Below, piece after piece: positions 17,473-26,592 of a stretch of 64,000 nt of DNA. Below the pieces are notes generated by a model. That model ran no database searches. It was given only the letters and a program-made list of their open reading frames with translations, and was not told the origin of the DNA. The DNA comes from Cyanobium sp. N.Huapi 1H5 (GTDB lineage Bacteria > Cyanobacteriota > Cyanobacteriia > PCC-6307 > Cyanobiaceae). A program made the translations under genes and the position numbers. The stretch covers positions 186,001 to 250,000 of the forward strand of contig NZ_JAGQBH010000004.1 in NCBI RefSeq assembly GCF_024345535.1, written 5' to 3'. Each line of letters begins with the position of its first letter. Within the stretch, counting starts at the first letter, position 1.

Positions 17473-18189
17473 ATGGCGGAGGCCACCTCCCAGTCGCGGC
17501 TGCTGATCGTCGAGGATGACCAGCGGATGCGCACGTTCCTGGCCGGGGAACTCAACTGCGAGGGCTACGACGTCACCGAAGCCGAGGACGGCCAGGGGGC
17601 ACTGATGCACCTGAGGGACGCCAGCACCGATCTGGTGCTGCTCGACTGGACGCTGCCCGATTTCAGCGGCGTCGAGATCTGCCGGCGGCTGCGCTCCAGC
17701 GGTGACATCACCCCCGTGCTGATGCTCACCTGCCACGACGACATCCGCGACCGCGTCGAAGCGCTCGATTCGGGAGCCGACGATTACATTCTCAAACCCT
17801 TCTCCATCGAGGAGCTGCTGGCCCGCATCCGTGCCCAGCTGCGGCGCACCGCCTACTGGCGCGGTGTGGCCGAATCCGATCTGCTGCGTTGCGCCGACCT
17901 CACGGTGAACACCGCCACCCGGGAGGTGATCCGGGCGGGCCAGGCGATTTCCCTATCCGTGCGCGAATACGACCTGCTCCTCTGCCTGCTGCGCGGCACC
18001 GGACGGGTGGTGGAGCGGGAGGAGATCCTGCGTGAGGTGTGGGGCGAAAACCACTTCGGCGACGAGAACCTGCTGGGCGTCTACATCCGCTACCTGCGCC
18101 GCAAGATCGAGCCGGAGGGGCTTCCCACCCTGATCCAGACGGTGCGTGGCGTGGGCTTCATGCTGCGTGAAGGGGAGCCGCGCCCTTGA
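17473..18189 (+). CDS. OmpR-family response regulator 2
   Basis: This 238-residue protein has the same architecture as the upstream regulator and is clearly paralogous to it, with blocks such as LPDFSGVEICRR, ALDSGADDYILKPFSIEELLARI and ENLLGVYIRYLRRKIEPEG. Phospho-acceptor D58 lies in LVLLDWTLPDFSG, and the effector wing helix ends QTVRGVGFML. It starts 2 bp after the first regulator's stop. Its last 32 bp overlap the 3' end of the convergent histidine kinase gene. Tandem duplication followed by divergence is the simplest origin. Its recognition helix differs enough that the two may bind different sites. Confidence 0.92.
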   Translation: MAEATSQSRLLIVEDDQRMRTFLAGELNCEGYDVTEAEDGQGALMHLRDASTDLVLLDWTLPDFSGVEICRRLRSSGDITPVLMLTCHDDIRDRVEALDSGADDYILKPFSIEELLARIRAQLRRTAYWRGVAESDLLRCADLTVNTATREVIRAGQAISLSVREYDLLLCLLRGTGRVVEREEILREVWGENHFGDENLLGVYIRYLRRKIEPEGLPTLIQTVRGVGFMLREGEPRP

Positions 18190-19612
18190 GGCGCAGCTGG
18201 AAATCGGCGCCCCCCTCCGGCCCATCCACCACCGACACGCTCCCCCCCATCGCCTCCATCAGGGCCCTGACCACCGCCAGGCCCACACCGCTGCCTGGGA
18301 TGGCACTGGTATGGCGACCCCGGCCAAAGCGCTCGAAGATCAGCGTCTTCTCGCGGTCGGGAACGCCGGGACCGGCATCGATCACGTGCACCACCACCCG
18401 ATCGAGGCTGGCATCGAGCCTCAGCTGAATCGGGCCGCCACTGGGATCGTATTTCTGGGCATTTTCGATCAGGTTTCCCAGGCACTGCTCGAAGCGTTCG
18501 GCATCCCCGAGCGCGAAGGTGCGTGACCCCTGGGTGGCGCCGGGGCAGATCCGCAGTCGGCCATGGCAGCGTGCGCGCAGCCGCTCCGCCACGCGCTCGA
18601 TCGCCTGGGCCACATCGAAGGGCTCGAAGGGCATCAGGGTGCGGTTGGCATCGATGCGGGTGAGGGCCAGCAGATCGCTCACCAGCTTCCCCATCCGGCC
18701 CGCCTCCTCCTCGATCAGCACCAGCTGGGCGGCCTCCTCCTCCGAGAGCCCGTGGGAGCGGCGCCGCAGGCGGCCGGCGTAGTTGCGGATCAGGCTTATC
18801 GGGGTGCGCAGCTCGTGGCTCACACCGTTGGCGAAGCCCCGCTGGCGCTCCCAGGAGGCGGAGAGACGATCGAGCAGGTCATTGAAGGCCTCGGCGATGG
18901 GGGCCAGCTCCCGGGGCTGGTCGGCCACCGTCACCCGCTGGCTGTCGAGGGTGTCGGAACTGATCGCCTGCATGCGCAGCCCCAGATCATGCAGGGGAGC
19001 CAGGCCCCGCACCAGCACCGGCCGCAGCAACAGGCCCGTGAACAGGGTGGCCAGGCCGGCGGCCACGATGAGAACGGTGATCAGCAGCCGCTGCTGGACC
19101 AGCTTCTGGGTGATGTCCTCCAGGAAGCGGAGGCGCACCGTGCCAGCCCCGAGATGGATCTGCTCCGAACTCGTGAGATAGGTGAGCCCCCGGAATCGCA
19201 AGACGGACACCTGACCGAGGCCGCTGCGCTGGGCCGGCAGTCGCGCCAGGGGAACGCCGGTGGGGATGGAGAAGAGCCGGATCTGGCCGGCAGCGCCATA
19301 GGGAACACCCTGGTCGGTCTCGACCCAGCCGAGGAAGTTGGGACTGATGAGCCGGGCCAGGGCGTCACTGATTTCATCGAGCGAGCGTGGCACGGGCCGT
19401 CGCGAGAGGAGCACCTGGCGCACACTGGCGGCGGTGGCACGGTGCTGGTCGCGCCGCTCCTGGCTCGCCAGCAGGGCGGTGGCCACGATGAGGAGGGCAT
19501 AGCCCCCCAGAACGGCCAGCAGGCTGAGCCCAAGCAGGCGCCGGCGCATCGAAAACGCCTTGGGACGCGAGCGGAAGGGGCCTGGCAGCCTAGAAAAGCC
19601 CATCAGTTTCAT
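18158..19612 (-). CDS. Sensor histidine kinase
   Basis: This 484-residue membrane kinase has a first transmembrane helix at about residues 26-48, a periplasmic domain of about 125 residues, and a second helix at about 176-197. A HAMP-like linker follows, then a HisKA domain with the phospho-accepting His near H266 (FANGVSHELRTPISLIRNY). The ATPase domain has an N-box NLIENAQKYDP, G1 DAGPGVP and G2 GSGVGLAVVRALM. An in-frame ATG (MRRRLLG) near 19549 is an alternative start. It is convergent with the response-regulator pair and divergent from pilA, so a link to pilus control is plausible but unproven. Confidence 0.92.
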   Translation of the reverse strand: MKLMGFSRLPGPFRSRPKAFSMRRRLLGLSLLAVLGGYALLIVATALLASQERRDQHRATAASVRQVLLSRRPVPRSLDEISDALARLISPNFLGWVETDQGVPYGAAGQIRLFSIPTGVPLARLPAQRSGLGQVSVLRFRGLTYLTSSEQIHLGAGTVRLRFLEDITQKLVQQRLLITVLIVAAGLATLFTGLLLRPVLVRGLAPLHDLGLRMQAISSDTLDSQRVTVADQPRELAPIAEAFNDLLDRLSASWERQRGFANGVSHELRTPISLIRNYAGRLRRRSHGLSEEEAAQLVLIEEEAGRMGKLVSDLLALTRIDANRTLMPFEPFDVAQAIERVAERLRARCHGRLRICPGATQGSRTFALGDAERFEQCLGNLIENAQKYDPSGGPIQLRLDASLDRVVVHVIDAGPGVPDREKTLIFERFGRGRHTSAIPGSGVGLAVVRALMEAMGGSVSVVDGPEGGADFQLRLKGAAPLHAA

Positions 19613-19850
19613 TAGAGGCCTATTAGACCTCGGCGAGATACTGAGACAAATGAATCGTAATGGACAATGAAAACCTCACCACTACGCCAGAGCTGCGTCG
19701 GGAGGGCAAGCGGCAGAACCCTGCCCCGCCAAGGGCTCCGAACCTTAGGGGATACAACAACGTCCTCCCGCCCGCAGCAACAAGGTCCGCATGGACGGGG
19801 CCGCTTTCGGTGCATAAACTGATTGGAGTCAAGAGCTTCCGAGCTTTCCA
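19613..19850. promoter_or_regulatory. Divergent regulatory region between sensor kinase and pilA
   Basis: This is a 238-bp region without a gene, containing the promoters of the kinase (leftward) and pilA (rightward). A symmetric element, GAGG-N9-CCTC with a central AGGCCT, lies at about 19614-19630 close to the kinase start and could be a regulator site. No strict -35/-10 pair for pilA stands out. The region is less GC-rich than the flanking genes. Confidence 0.4.
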
Positions 19851-20279
19851 ATGAACATCTCCCCCAAGACCAAACTGGCGCTGATGCGCAGCCTGCGCGA
19901 GAAGAAGTCCAAGGTGGCCCAAGGCTTCACCCTGATCGAGCTCATGATCGTGGTGGCGATCGTGGGTATCCTCTCCGCCGTTGCCCTGCCCAACTTCCTC
20001 GGTGCCCGGGCTGCCGCCTCCGCCGGTGCCAGGGTCGGTGAGGTGATCGGCCTCGCCAAGGAATGTGCCACCTTCATCGCATCGGGTGGTGTAGGCGTTG
20101 CTCCCGTCACCGGTGGTGGAGTCACCGTCTCTTGCGCGGCCAGTGGTTCCGTTTCCGGAACGTTCACCTCCGGTGCTGGTGGTGTTGGTTGCCTTGCCGC
20201 AACCAACGCCTCAAACAACACGACCGTCACGGTGACGATCGCCGCGACGACCGGCACCATGACCTGCGCCTTCAGCTGA
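19851..20279 (+). CDS. pilA: Type IV major pilin-like protein PilA
   Basis: This is a 142-residue prepilin. A 25-residue basic leader ends in Gly before FTLIELMIVVAIVGILSAVALPNF, a textbook type IV prepilin cleavage and assembly motif with Glu at mature position 5. The mature 117 residues have four cysteines and a tail unusually rich in Ser, Thr, Gly, Ala and Val (about 20043-20276), with the ATNASNNTTVTVT run as a candidate for O-glycosylation. It has its own terminator and is followed by a convergent glycosyltransferase gene. It is probably the main or a major pilin subunit; the short length resembles picocyanobacterial PilA. Confidence 0.93.
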   Translation: MNISPKTKLALMRSLREKKSKVAQGFTLIELMIVVAIVGILSAVALPNFLGARAAASAGARVGEVIGLAKECATFIASGGVGVAPVTGGGVTVSCAASGSVSGTFTSGAGGVGCLAATNASNNTTVTVTIAATTGTMTCAFS

Positions 20280-20296
20280 GCAGAATTCTCACTCTA

Positions 20297-22498
20297 TCAA
20301 GAATCATGAGGCAGGGTTAACCCCTGCCTCTTTTTTTGCTTGCGGAACATCTCCTCAAATGCGTACTCCAAAGCGCGGGTAAGGCCAACAGCGTCATACA
20401 ACGAACTCTTTAGAACTCGGTGCTGCAGCTTCTCCTTACCGCCCCTGAGAGCATTCAGATCTGAAGCAAGACCCAATGCTATGGATGCAAACTCCTCTGG
20501 AGTCTCCGAAATCCAATCATCAGCGCCAATGGCCTTCAGGACAGAAGAACTCATGCGAGCGGAGGTGCAATCGCCGCGGATACCGATCAGAGGCACCCCC
20601 ATGGACAGAGTGTCAAAAGCCGTGGTGGCCCCACTCCAGGGAGTGGTATCAAAGGCAATGTCGATGAGGTTGAAATGGTCCATGTGTTCTCTCCATCCAA
20701 GCGTCTGCCCTAAGAACGTGACACGACAGGAATCAACTCCAAAGGACATTAGTTCCTCAAGAATGAGCGTTTGAATTGACGGCACGCCACTCAAACGGTC
20801 TTTGACGATCAGCAGACTTCCCTGGACACATTGCAGGGCAGCGCCCCAAAACTGCAGGGTCTTCTTGTTGATCTTATGCAGAGAACTAAAGCAACCAAAA
20901 ACTGGCCTGTCGTGAGACGCCCTTGAAACTGCTATTGGCACTCCATCCGAATAGCTTCGTGCCAGCCATGGCCGAGGCAATCGCCATAGCTTCTCCGAGT
21001 AGTCCGTGGCGAATTCGCTAGGAACAGTCTCGTGGTCACCAATGAAGTAATCAATCGTGTCCAGGCCTGTGGTGGCATGACAACCGATGTAATGGCACTG
21101 AATAGGAGCACAACGGGTTGACAGAATGAACAGACCCGCTGAGTGGAGATAGCCAGATGTATCGACTACAATATCGTAGCTCCTGGACTGAATAAGCTCG
21201 CGGGCTTGCATCTGGTTGAGGCCAGCCAGATCAATCGCAGTATCCGCAAGATCCTTCAGATAAAGACTACGTTGGTCATTATAGTTACGAACAGAAAGGA
21301 TATCGATTTGATACCTTTCACGGTCGTAGTTCTCCAGAAACGGTGCCAGGAAGAAACCGACAACATGCTCTCCTATCTCGGCAGACAGGATACCAATTCT
21401 AATTCGACTATCTTCGGTGGTGTTGGAGAAAGGGGGGGCCTTTGAGGCTTGATCATGCGGTGATGGAGTTGGAGGCTCCTCTGAAGACCGATAGTTCCGC
21501 CACAGGGACTGCGCAACAGACGTCATCGAGCCAACCTGCGGGCGTCCAACGACCGACAAGGAGATCAGAAGAAAATAATGGGCTAGAACATGCTTGGGAT
21601 CAGACTTGAGGATCTCCCTGTACAGCTCAATGGACCTGTCATGCTCGCCAACCCTGAAGTACATCTGGGCAAGGCTCATCAGCAGGATCTCCCGCTCTCG
21701 GTCATTCAGGTCGCCGGATAACGCCACCTCATACCGCTCTGCAGCTAGATCCGGACGATTGAGCTGGTTGTAGCAATCACCAATATCCAGCATGATATCC
21801 ACTGGACAATCGTGGTGAGCCAAAGCTCTTTGGAAATAGGTGATGGCCTGGTCAAACTCCCTGAGGTTTTTCAGCGCCGTGGCCATAAGAACATCTACTT
21901 CTCGGTGCTCAGGGCAGAGAAGCGAAAGCTGCAGCAGCACTTCAAGTGCAGACTCATTACTACCAACGCGAAGGAGTGCCTGAGCAAGATGGAGAAAGAT
22001 CCTCTGCAATATGATTGGATCGACAAGGCATCCTGGCGATTTCAGGAAAGCAGTGTAGAGATCAGCTGCTTCAGCAGGCTTTCCTTTCTGAGAGAGAAAC
22101 AGTCCAAAGGCATCAAGTAATCCCGCTTCGGCAGGATGAGCATGGATTGCCCTACGAAAGGCCGCTTCGGCGGCACACACGTCTGACACCTCGGAGAGTG
22201 CCTTGGCACAGTCCTCCCAGAAACTTGGGGTGACAGATTCGAATCGAGTAACGGCCATCAAGGCCGGCTCAAGGAGTGCCACCAGCCGGTGCTTGATGAC
22301 AATCTTCATCAACAGAATCCAGTCATCGGTTGTCGCGCAGTTGGAAAGGAACAACTCAGAGAGTTGGGCGGCACCAACCTGCCCCGTCCCAGAGTCTGTT
22401 GAATCATCAATGGCCTGCAGGGATTCACGAAGAGACGGTAGATCACCTAAGTGCTCGACAGGACCCTCGCGGCCAGTGAAGTCCTTCATCATTCCCAT
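20297..22498 (-). CDS. TPR / SPINDLY-type O-linked glycosyltransferase 1
   Basis: This 733-residue protein has an N-terminal half of tetratricopeptide repeats (for example ALEVLLQLSLLCPEHREVDVL and YNQLNRPDLAAERYEVALSG). The C-terminal half resembles GT41 (OGT/SPINDLY): RIRIGILSAEIGEHVVGFF, VDTSGYLHSAGLFILSTRCAPIQ, FGCFSSLHKINKKTLQFW, FDTTPWSGATTAFDTLSMGVPLIG. Such enzymes transfer a sugar to Ser/Thr of proteins. It faces pilA, whose terminator overlaps its 3' end, making pilin a plausible acceptor (inference). Base composition is clearly lower in GC than the housekeeping genes on either side. Confidence 0.88.
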   Translation of the reverse strand: MGMMKDFTGREGPVEHLGDLPSLRESLQAIDDSTDSGTGQVGAAQLSELFLSNCATTDDWILLMKIVIKHRLVALLEPALMAVTRFESVTPSFWEDCAKALSEVSDVCAAEAAFRRAIHAHPAEAGLLDAFGLFLSQKGKPAEAADLYTAFLKSPGCLVDPIILQRIFLHLAQALLRVGSNESALEVLLQLSLLCPEHREVDVLMATALKNLREFDQAITYFQRALAHHDCPVDIMLDIGDCYNQLNRPDLAAERYEVALSGDLNDREREILLMSLAQMYFRVGEHDRSIELYREILKSDPKHVLAHYFLLISLSVVGRPQVGSMTSVAQSLWRNYRSSEEPPTPSPHDQASKAPPFSNTTEDSRIRIGILSAEIGEHVVGFFLAPFLENYDRERYQIDILSVRNYNDQRSLYLKDLADTAIDLAGLNQMQARELIQSRSYDIVVDTSGYLHSAGLFILSTRCAPIQCHYIGCHATTGLDTIDYFIGDHETVPSEFATDYSEKLWRLPRPWLARSYSDGVPIAVSRASHDRPVFGCFSSLHKINKKTLQFWGAALQCVQGSLLIVKDRLSGVPSIQTLILEELMSFGVDSCRVTFLGQTLGWREHMDHFNLIDIAFDTTPWSGATTAFDTLSMGVPLIGIRGDCTSARMSSSVLKAIGADDWISETPEEFASIALGLASDLNALRGGKEKLQHRVLKSSLYDAVGLTRALEYAFEEMFRKQKKRQGLTLPHDS
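20308..20337 (+). terminator. Rho-independent terminator of pilA
   Basis: A perfect 9-bp stem GAGGCAGGG / CCCTGCCTC (20308-20316 and 20322-20330) has a 5-nt loop and is followed by seven T. It lies 29 bp after the pilA stop and overlaps the last codons of the convergent glycosyltransferase gene. It is the strongest intrinsic terminator in the window and should isolate a highly expressed pilA transcript. Confidence 0.9.
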
Positions 22499-22630
22499 TC
22501 ATCGATAATCAGATACTACCACCGTGGTATGAATATCAGAGGTGGATGCTGGTGCGGCACCTTGTGCACCGGGCCAGAACTGCCGAGCGAGGATCGAGTG
22601 GCTCCTCATGACTATCCCTGAAACGCTGGG

Positions 22631-24058
22631 CTAGCGGTCCAGCAAGCCAAATCGCCGCTGCACCAGCTGCAAACGACGCTCCATTTCGGCACTCCCATAG
22701 CCGAGCTTCTGGATGAGTTCCAGACGCTGCAGAGAGGAAGTTCCGCTGTAAAACGATGAATAGGACTCAAGCCGCTCAAGCTCTTCAAGCACCGCTGAAA
22801 AGATCCAGTTACCAATGTTTCCATCTCCAGGGGAGATGGACTCGAAAGCAGCACTGGGGACAAGGAAGGGTTCGCTTGGGTCTGCCCTTTGGTGCAGGCT
22901 GATGTCCATGGCCAGCTGGCGGAGCGCATTAACAGCCAGTTGTCTTTCGCCGTAATCGGCGGCGACTCGCGCCAGGCTGGCCAGGCGGAGGTAGGAGGGA
23001 TGGCGCCGGCACAGGGGCTTAAGTAAGCCAAGGCTGGCCTCCAGCGCAGCGAACCGATCCGATGGAGCCCGCTGGACATCACGACTGAGTGCATAGAGCG
23101 ACAGGGCCAACTCAACGTCTGCACTATCCCCAAGGGCCACCGTCTCCACCCACAGGCTCGCGAGTTGAATCCCGTAGGGCTGCCTGGCGATGGAGTGGCG
23201 CCAGTCGTAACCGCTGGTGTTCAGGTCTTCCTGCGTCCACGTCCGATCTTCCTGGGTCCGAGATAGGGTGCCACGGTCATCGGCCAGCACCAGGAGACCG
23301 CGGTCCGCTAGCAGCTGGGCACGATCCGACTTACAGCCGAACAGATTCAACAGGTAGGAATCCGGCTGAGATCCCTTTGTCAATGGAACCAGCACATTCA
23401 GACCAGGCACCAGACGATAGGAGCTGTATCCAAGCAACTCGAAGGAATCTGCCAGCTCCGTGTGCAGAACGGCTCCAGCTTTCACCTCATACTGAACCAG
23501 TGGGGAGAGCTCAGAAAAAAAGCGGTCACCTCCCCTCAGAATGCTGGCTTCTTCACCCTCAGCGTCGATTTTCAGAAAATCAATGCGATGGATTTCGTAG
23601 CTATTAATCGTCTCATCGAGGGTCACCACTGGCACCGTTTCACAGGCGTCGGAAGCTGACGGGGTGCTCACCAGTGCGTTCAGTTCCGAGTTGTCATTCA
23701 ATGACAGTTGTGCAGTTCCGGAGCAACTGGAGACAGCACTACGCTCAAGAATCACCTGGGTGAATCCATTGGCCGCGAGACTTTCGGCGAGCAGGTGGGC
23801 CGTGGCGGAAGCAGGCTCAAATGCCCAGACCCGACCCATGGGCCCAACAGACTTTGCCATCGGCAGGGCGTAGGCGCCATAGTTGGCTCCGATGTCCATG
23901 ACGTTGTCGCCTGGTTCAAGCAGACAACGCACAAACTTGATTTCGTCCTCGAACCAGTCCAGCTGCTCCTGGAACACGTAAGGCGTGATCAGATTCAGTG
24001 AATCAGGGACCACGATCCTCACACCATCAGCCATCGCTAGTGTGGTGGTGCTTATCAT
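22631..24058 (-). CDS. FkbM-family methyltransferase with C-terminal extension
   Basis: This is a 475-residue protein. Residues about 45-245 form an FkbM SAM-dependent methyltransferase: VMDIGANYGAYALPMAKSVG (SAM loop), VWAFEPASA, VTLDETI and IDFLKIDAEGEEASILRGG. FkbM proteins O-methylate sugars or other small moieties. The last 230 residues have no clear family and look helical and repeat-like. It lies between the two glycosyltransferase genes, in the same direction as the first with a 132-bp gap. Methylation of the transferred glycan is a reasonable hypothesis. GC content is lower than the chromosome around it. Confidence 0.85.
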   Translation of the reverse strand: MISTTTLAMADGVRIVVPDSLNLITPYVFQEQLDWFEDEIKFVRCLLEPGDNVMDIGANYGAYALPMAKSVGPMGRVWAFEPASATAHLLAESLAANGFTQVILERSAVSSCSGTAQLSLNDNSELNALVSTPSASDACETVPVVTLDETINSYEIHRIDFLKIDAEGEEASILRGGDRFFSELSPLVQYEVKAGAVLHTELADSFELLGYSSYRLVPGLNVLVPLTKGSQPDSYLLNLFGCKSDRAQLLADRGLLVLADDRGTLSRTQEDRTWTQEDLNTSGYDWRHSIARQPYGIQLASLWVETVALGDSADVELALSLYALSRDVQRAPSDRFAALEASLGLLKPLCRRHPSYLRLASLARVAADYGERQLAVNALRQLAMDISLHQRADPSEPFLVPSAAFESISPGDGNIGNWIFSAVLEELERLESYSSFYSGTSSLQRLELIQKLGYGSAEMERRLQLVQRRFGLLDR

Positions 24059-24408
24059 CAGAGCGCTTGGATTGAGGTGAGGTGTTGTGAAACATTGGTT
24101 GGCCGTGGACAGATGTACGGCTCGGTGGCATTCCGCCAGACCCCTGCCCCTATCGGGCCATGCAGGTTCACAGGGTCATGTCCTGCATGGGACCATCCTA
24201 ATCTCCAAGGTTGGTCCAGATCGACACGACACCTCCTCAGGCTCCATTTGAGCAACCGCATCCCCCCATTCAGGTGCAACTAGCACGATTGTCCTCTCCC
24301 AGGCAGCCGATCACCCCACAAGGCTGGGACAATGACCAGCGGTCCATCCATTTCAGGTCTGTCAGCACCAAGGCTCTGATCCATACCCGACTTGAACCGT
24401 AGATCCTC
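24059..24408. other. Intergenic region with inverted repeat
   Basis: This 350-bp region lies between the divergent FkbM and second glycosyltransferase genes, and no convincing gene was seen. A perfect 9-bp inverted repeat CCATGCAGG / CCTGCATGG lies at 24158-24166 and 24182-24190 with a 15-nt spacer. It lacks a T tract, so it may be an operator or a leader structure rather than a terminator. Promoters for both flanking genes must be here. Confidence 0.45.
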
Positions 24409-26592
24409 ATGAGAATTCCCGCAGAATCCATGGATGCCATTCCGAGCTGCGGAGCCGGGCAGGGCCCAGGCCCAGAGCAGTGGTATATCACCGCTCAGGT
24501 TCATTTTTCCGCCGGCCGCTACAGAGAGGCAATTCTGAATCTGAGCAGGATTCGTACCGTTGAGGCCTACGCCGTACGAGCCAACTCCAACATCGGCAGC
24601 TGCCTGCTCATGATGCAGCTGATAGGCCCTGCCATGCGCTTCATCGACCGTTCCCTCCAGATCAATCCCAGCTACATCCCTGCGCTTCTCAACCGCGTAA
24701 AAGCGCTCCAGGCCCAGGAGCGACATGACGACGTTCAGGCGGTCTGTCAGCAGATCCTGAAGGACAACCCGGAGGAGGAGGAGGCCTGGAAGCACTGGGT
24801 GGGCTCCCTCCATCTCACCCATCAGACACAGGCAGCCCTCTTGCTCGTGAAGCGGTGGCAAGAGCGCCTCCCCGACAGCCTGCAGGCGCATCTTCTAGCA
24901 GGGGAATTGCTCTGCCAGCAGGGTCAATACAAAGAAGCCATTCCATGCTTTGGCGAAGTCCTGCGGATTGCCCCCAACACAGAGAAAGCCTACGCTCATC
25001 TGAGCGGTGTTATGATCAAGCTTCGCCATCATGAGGTGGCACTGAAGTACATCGAAAAAGCTCTCAGCATCCATCCAGAGTCCATCAGCTATTGCTGCCG
25101 GAAAGCACAGATCCTCTGGCTGATGGCACGTTGGGAAGAAGCCTCCGACTGGTTTGGGAAGGCCTACGCGATGCGACCCGAATCAGCCACATTATTTCTC
25201 AATCAGCATCTCACCTTACCCAGCATTCCGAGAAGCAGCGCAGAGATCGATTCTGCTCGGGTAACTTTTGTCGAGGGACTTAAGCTCGCGGAGAGCAATT
25301 CCTCTCTGAAACTTGACTTTCTGGATGAAGCCATCCCACATACCTTCCAACTCGCCTATCACAACAGGGAGGACCGTGACCTTCTTGAGCGCTATATCGA
25401 CCTGATGCGCTGCCTGGCCGCTCCACTGCTGAGCACCTGCAGGAATGAAGATGATGGATCAGGAGCCAACGCAACCCGAGCCGATCGAGGTCGCCTGCGT
25501 ATCGGCTTCCTATCCAGGCACTTTTCAGGGCATAGCAATGCCCTTGCCTTTGAAGGTCTGATCCGGTTTCTTGACCGCCAGCGCTTTGAGGTTGTCCTCA
25601 TCCATGCAGCCAAAGCGGAAAGAGATTCCGTTCGCGACAGTCTTGATGCAGCCTGCGACCAAACCGTTCAGCTTTCATCTGACTATGTGGATTCCTTCAA
25701 GGCCCTGCGACAGCTTGATCTTGACATTCTCTTTTTCACTGATCTCGGAATGAATGCCTACGAATATCTTTTGCCATTCTTTCGATCTGCCCCCATACAG
25801 GTCACCGGATGGGGCATCCCCCACACATCTGGAATACGAGAAATCGACTTTTACTTATCCGCTGACAAACTGGAACCCGCTGGATCCGAAAACAGTTACA
25901 CCGAAAAGCTCATCCGTCTCCCTGGTGGGCTTCCCTGTTCATTTTCAGTGGCAGGATTGGGCTTCACTCCCTTACCACGTGAATACTTCTTTCTTCCTCC
26001 CGGTGCCACACTCTTGGGCTGCTTGCAAAGCCTGCACAAGATTCATCCTGACTTCGACGAGCTACTTGAACAGATCGCGCAACGGAATCCAGATGTCATC
26101 TTTGTCTTCGTTGAGGACCCGATTGAGGCGAAAACGGCGGCCTTTCTTGAGAGACTTTCCAGAACCGCACCTTCCGTGCGAGATCGCTGCCTCACCTTGG
26201 CGTTGATGACGCGTGGAGAATATCATGCTTTGTGCCATTGTATCGATCTCTTGCTAGATCCTATCTATTACGGCTGCGGCATCACTTTTTTTGAAGCCTC
26301 CTTTGTCGGTACTCCGATCATCACGATGGAAGGCCATAATCTGCGCTCCAGAGTCGTCTCCAGCGGATACCAAGAAATGGGATTAGGAGAACCACCGGTA
26401 GCCACATCACCCGAGCACTATGTTGAGATCACAACCCAACTCATCAACGACCGCGCACTGAGAGATCGATTGAGCGAATCAATCTTGGCAAACAATCATC
26501 ACCTGTTTGACCGGTTGGACTATATTCGGAACTTCGAAGAGTTTTGCCTCCAGGCCGTCCGCCACCAGAGACACACACAGAGTGATGACTGA
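24409..26592 (+). CDS. TPR / SPINDLY-type O-linked glycosyltransferase 2
   Basis: This 727-residue protein has TPR repeats over about residues 25-260 (for example MRFIDRSLQINPSYIPALLN and AIPCFGEVLRIAPNTEKAYA). The GT41-like catalytic half includes RLRIGFLSRHFSGHSNALAF, LDILFFTDLGMNAYEYLL, GCLQSLHKIHPDFDELL and LLDPIYYGCGITFFEASFVGTPI. It shares architecture with the gene at 20297-22498 but is considerably diverged, so it may add a different sugar or use a different acceptor. It overlaps the downstream methyltransferase gene by 8 bp. GC content is again low for this genome. Confidence 0.87.
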   Translation: MRIPAESMDAIPSCGAGQGPGPEQWYITAQVHFSAGRYREAILNLSRIRTVEAYAVRANSNIGSCLLMMQLIGPAMRFIDRSLQINPSYIPALLNRVKALQAQERHDDVQAVCQQILKDNPEEEEAWKHWVGSLHLTHQTQAALLLVKRWQERLPDSLQAHLLAGELLCQQGQYKEAIPCFGEVLRIAPNTEKAYAHLSGVMIKLRHHEVALKYIEKALSIHPESISYCCRKAQILWLMARWEEASDWFGKAYAMRPESATLFLNQHLTLPSIPRSSAEIDSARVTFVEGLKLAESNSSLKLDFLDEAIPHTFQLAYHNREDRDLLERYIDLMRCLAAPLLSTCRNEDDGSGANATRADRGRLRIGFLSRHFSGHSNALAFEGLIRFLDRQRFEVVLIHAAKAERDSVRDSLDAACDQTVQLSSDYVDSFKALRQLDLDILFFTDLGMNAYEYLLPFFRSAPIQVTGWGIPHTSGIREIDFYLSADKLEPAGSENSYTEKLIRLPGGLPCSFSVAGLGFTPLPREYFFLPPGATLLGCLQSLHKIHPDFDELLEQIAQRNPDVIFVFVEDPIEAKTAAFLERLSRTAPSVRDRCLTLALMTRGEYHALCHCIDLLLDPIYYGCGITFFEASFVGTPIITMEGHNLRSRVVSSGYQEMGLGEPPVATSPEHYVEITTQLINDRALRDRLSESILANNHHLFDRLDYIRNFEEFCLQAVRHQRHTQSDD

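Noticed and set aside
24158-24190. Inverted repeat as a terminator
   Set aside because: It lies between divergent genes and lacks a T tract, so it is not a terminator.
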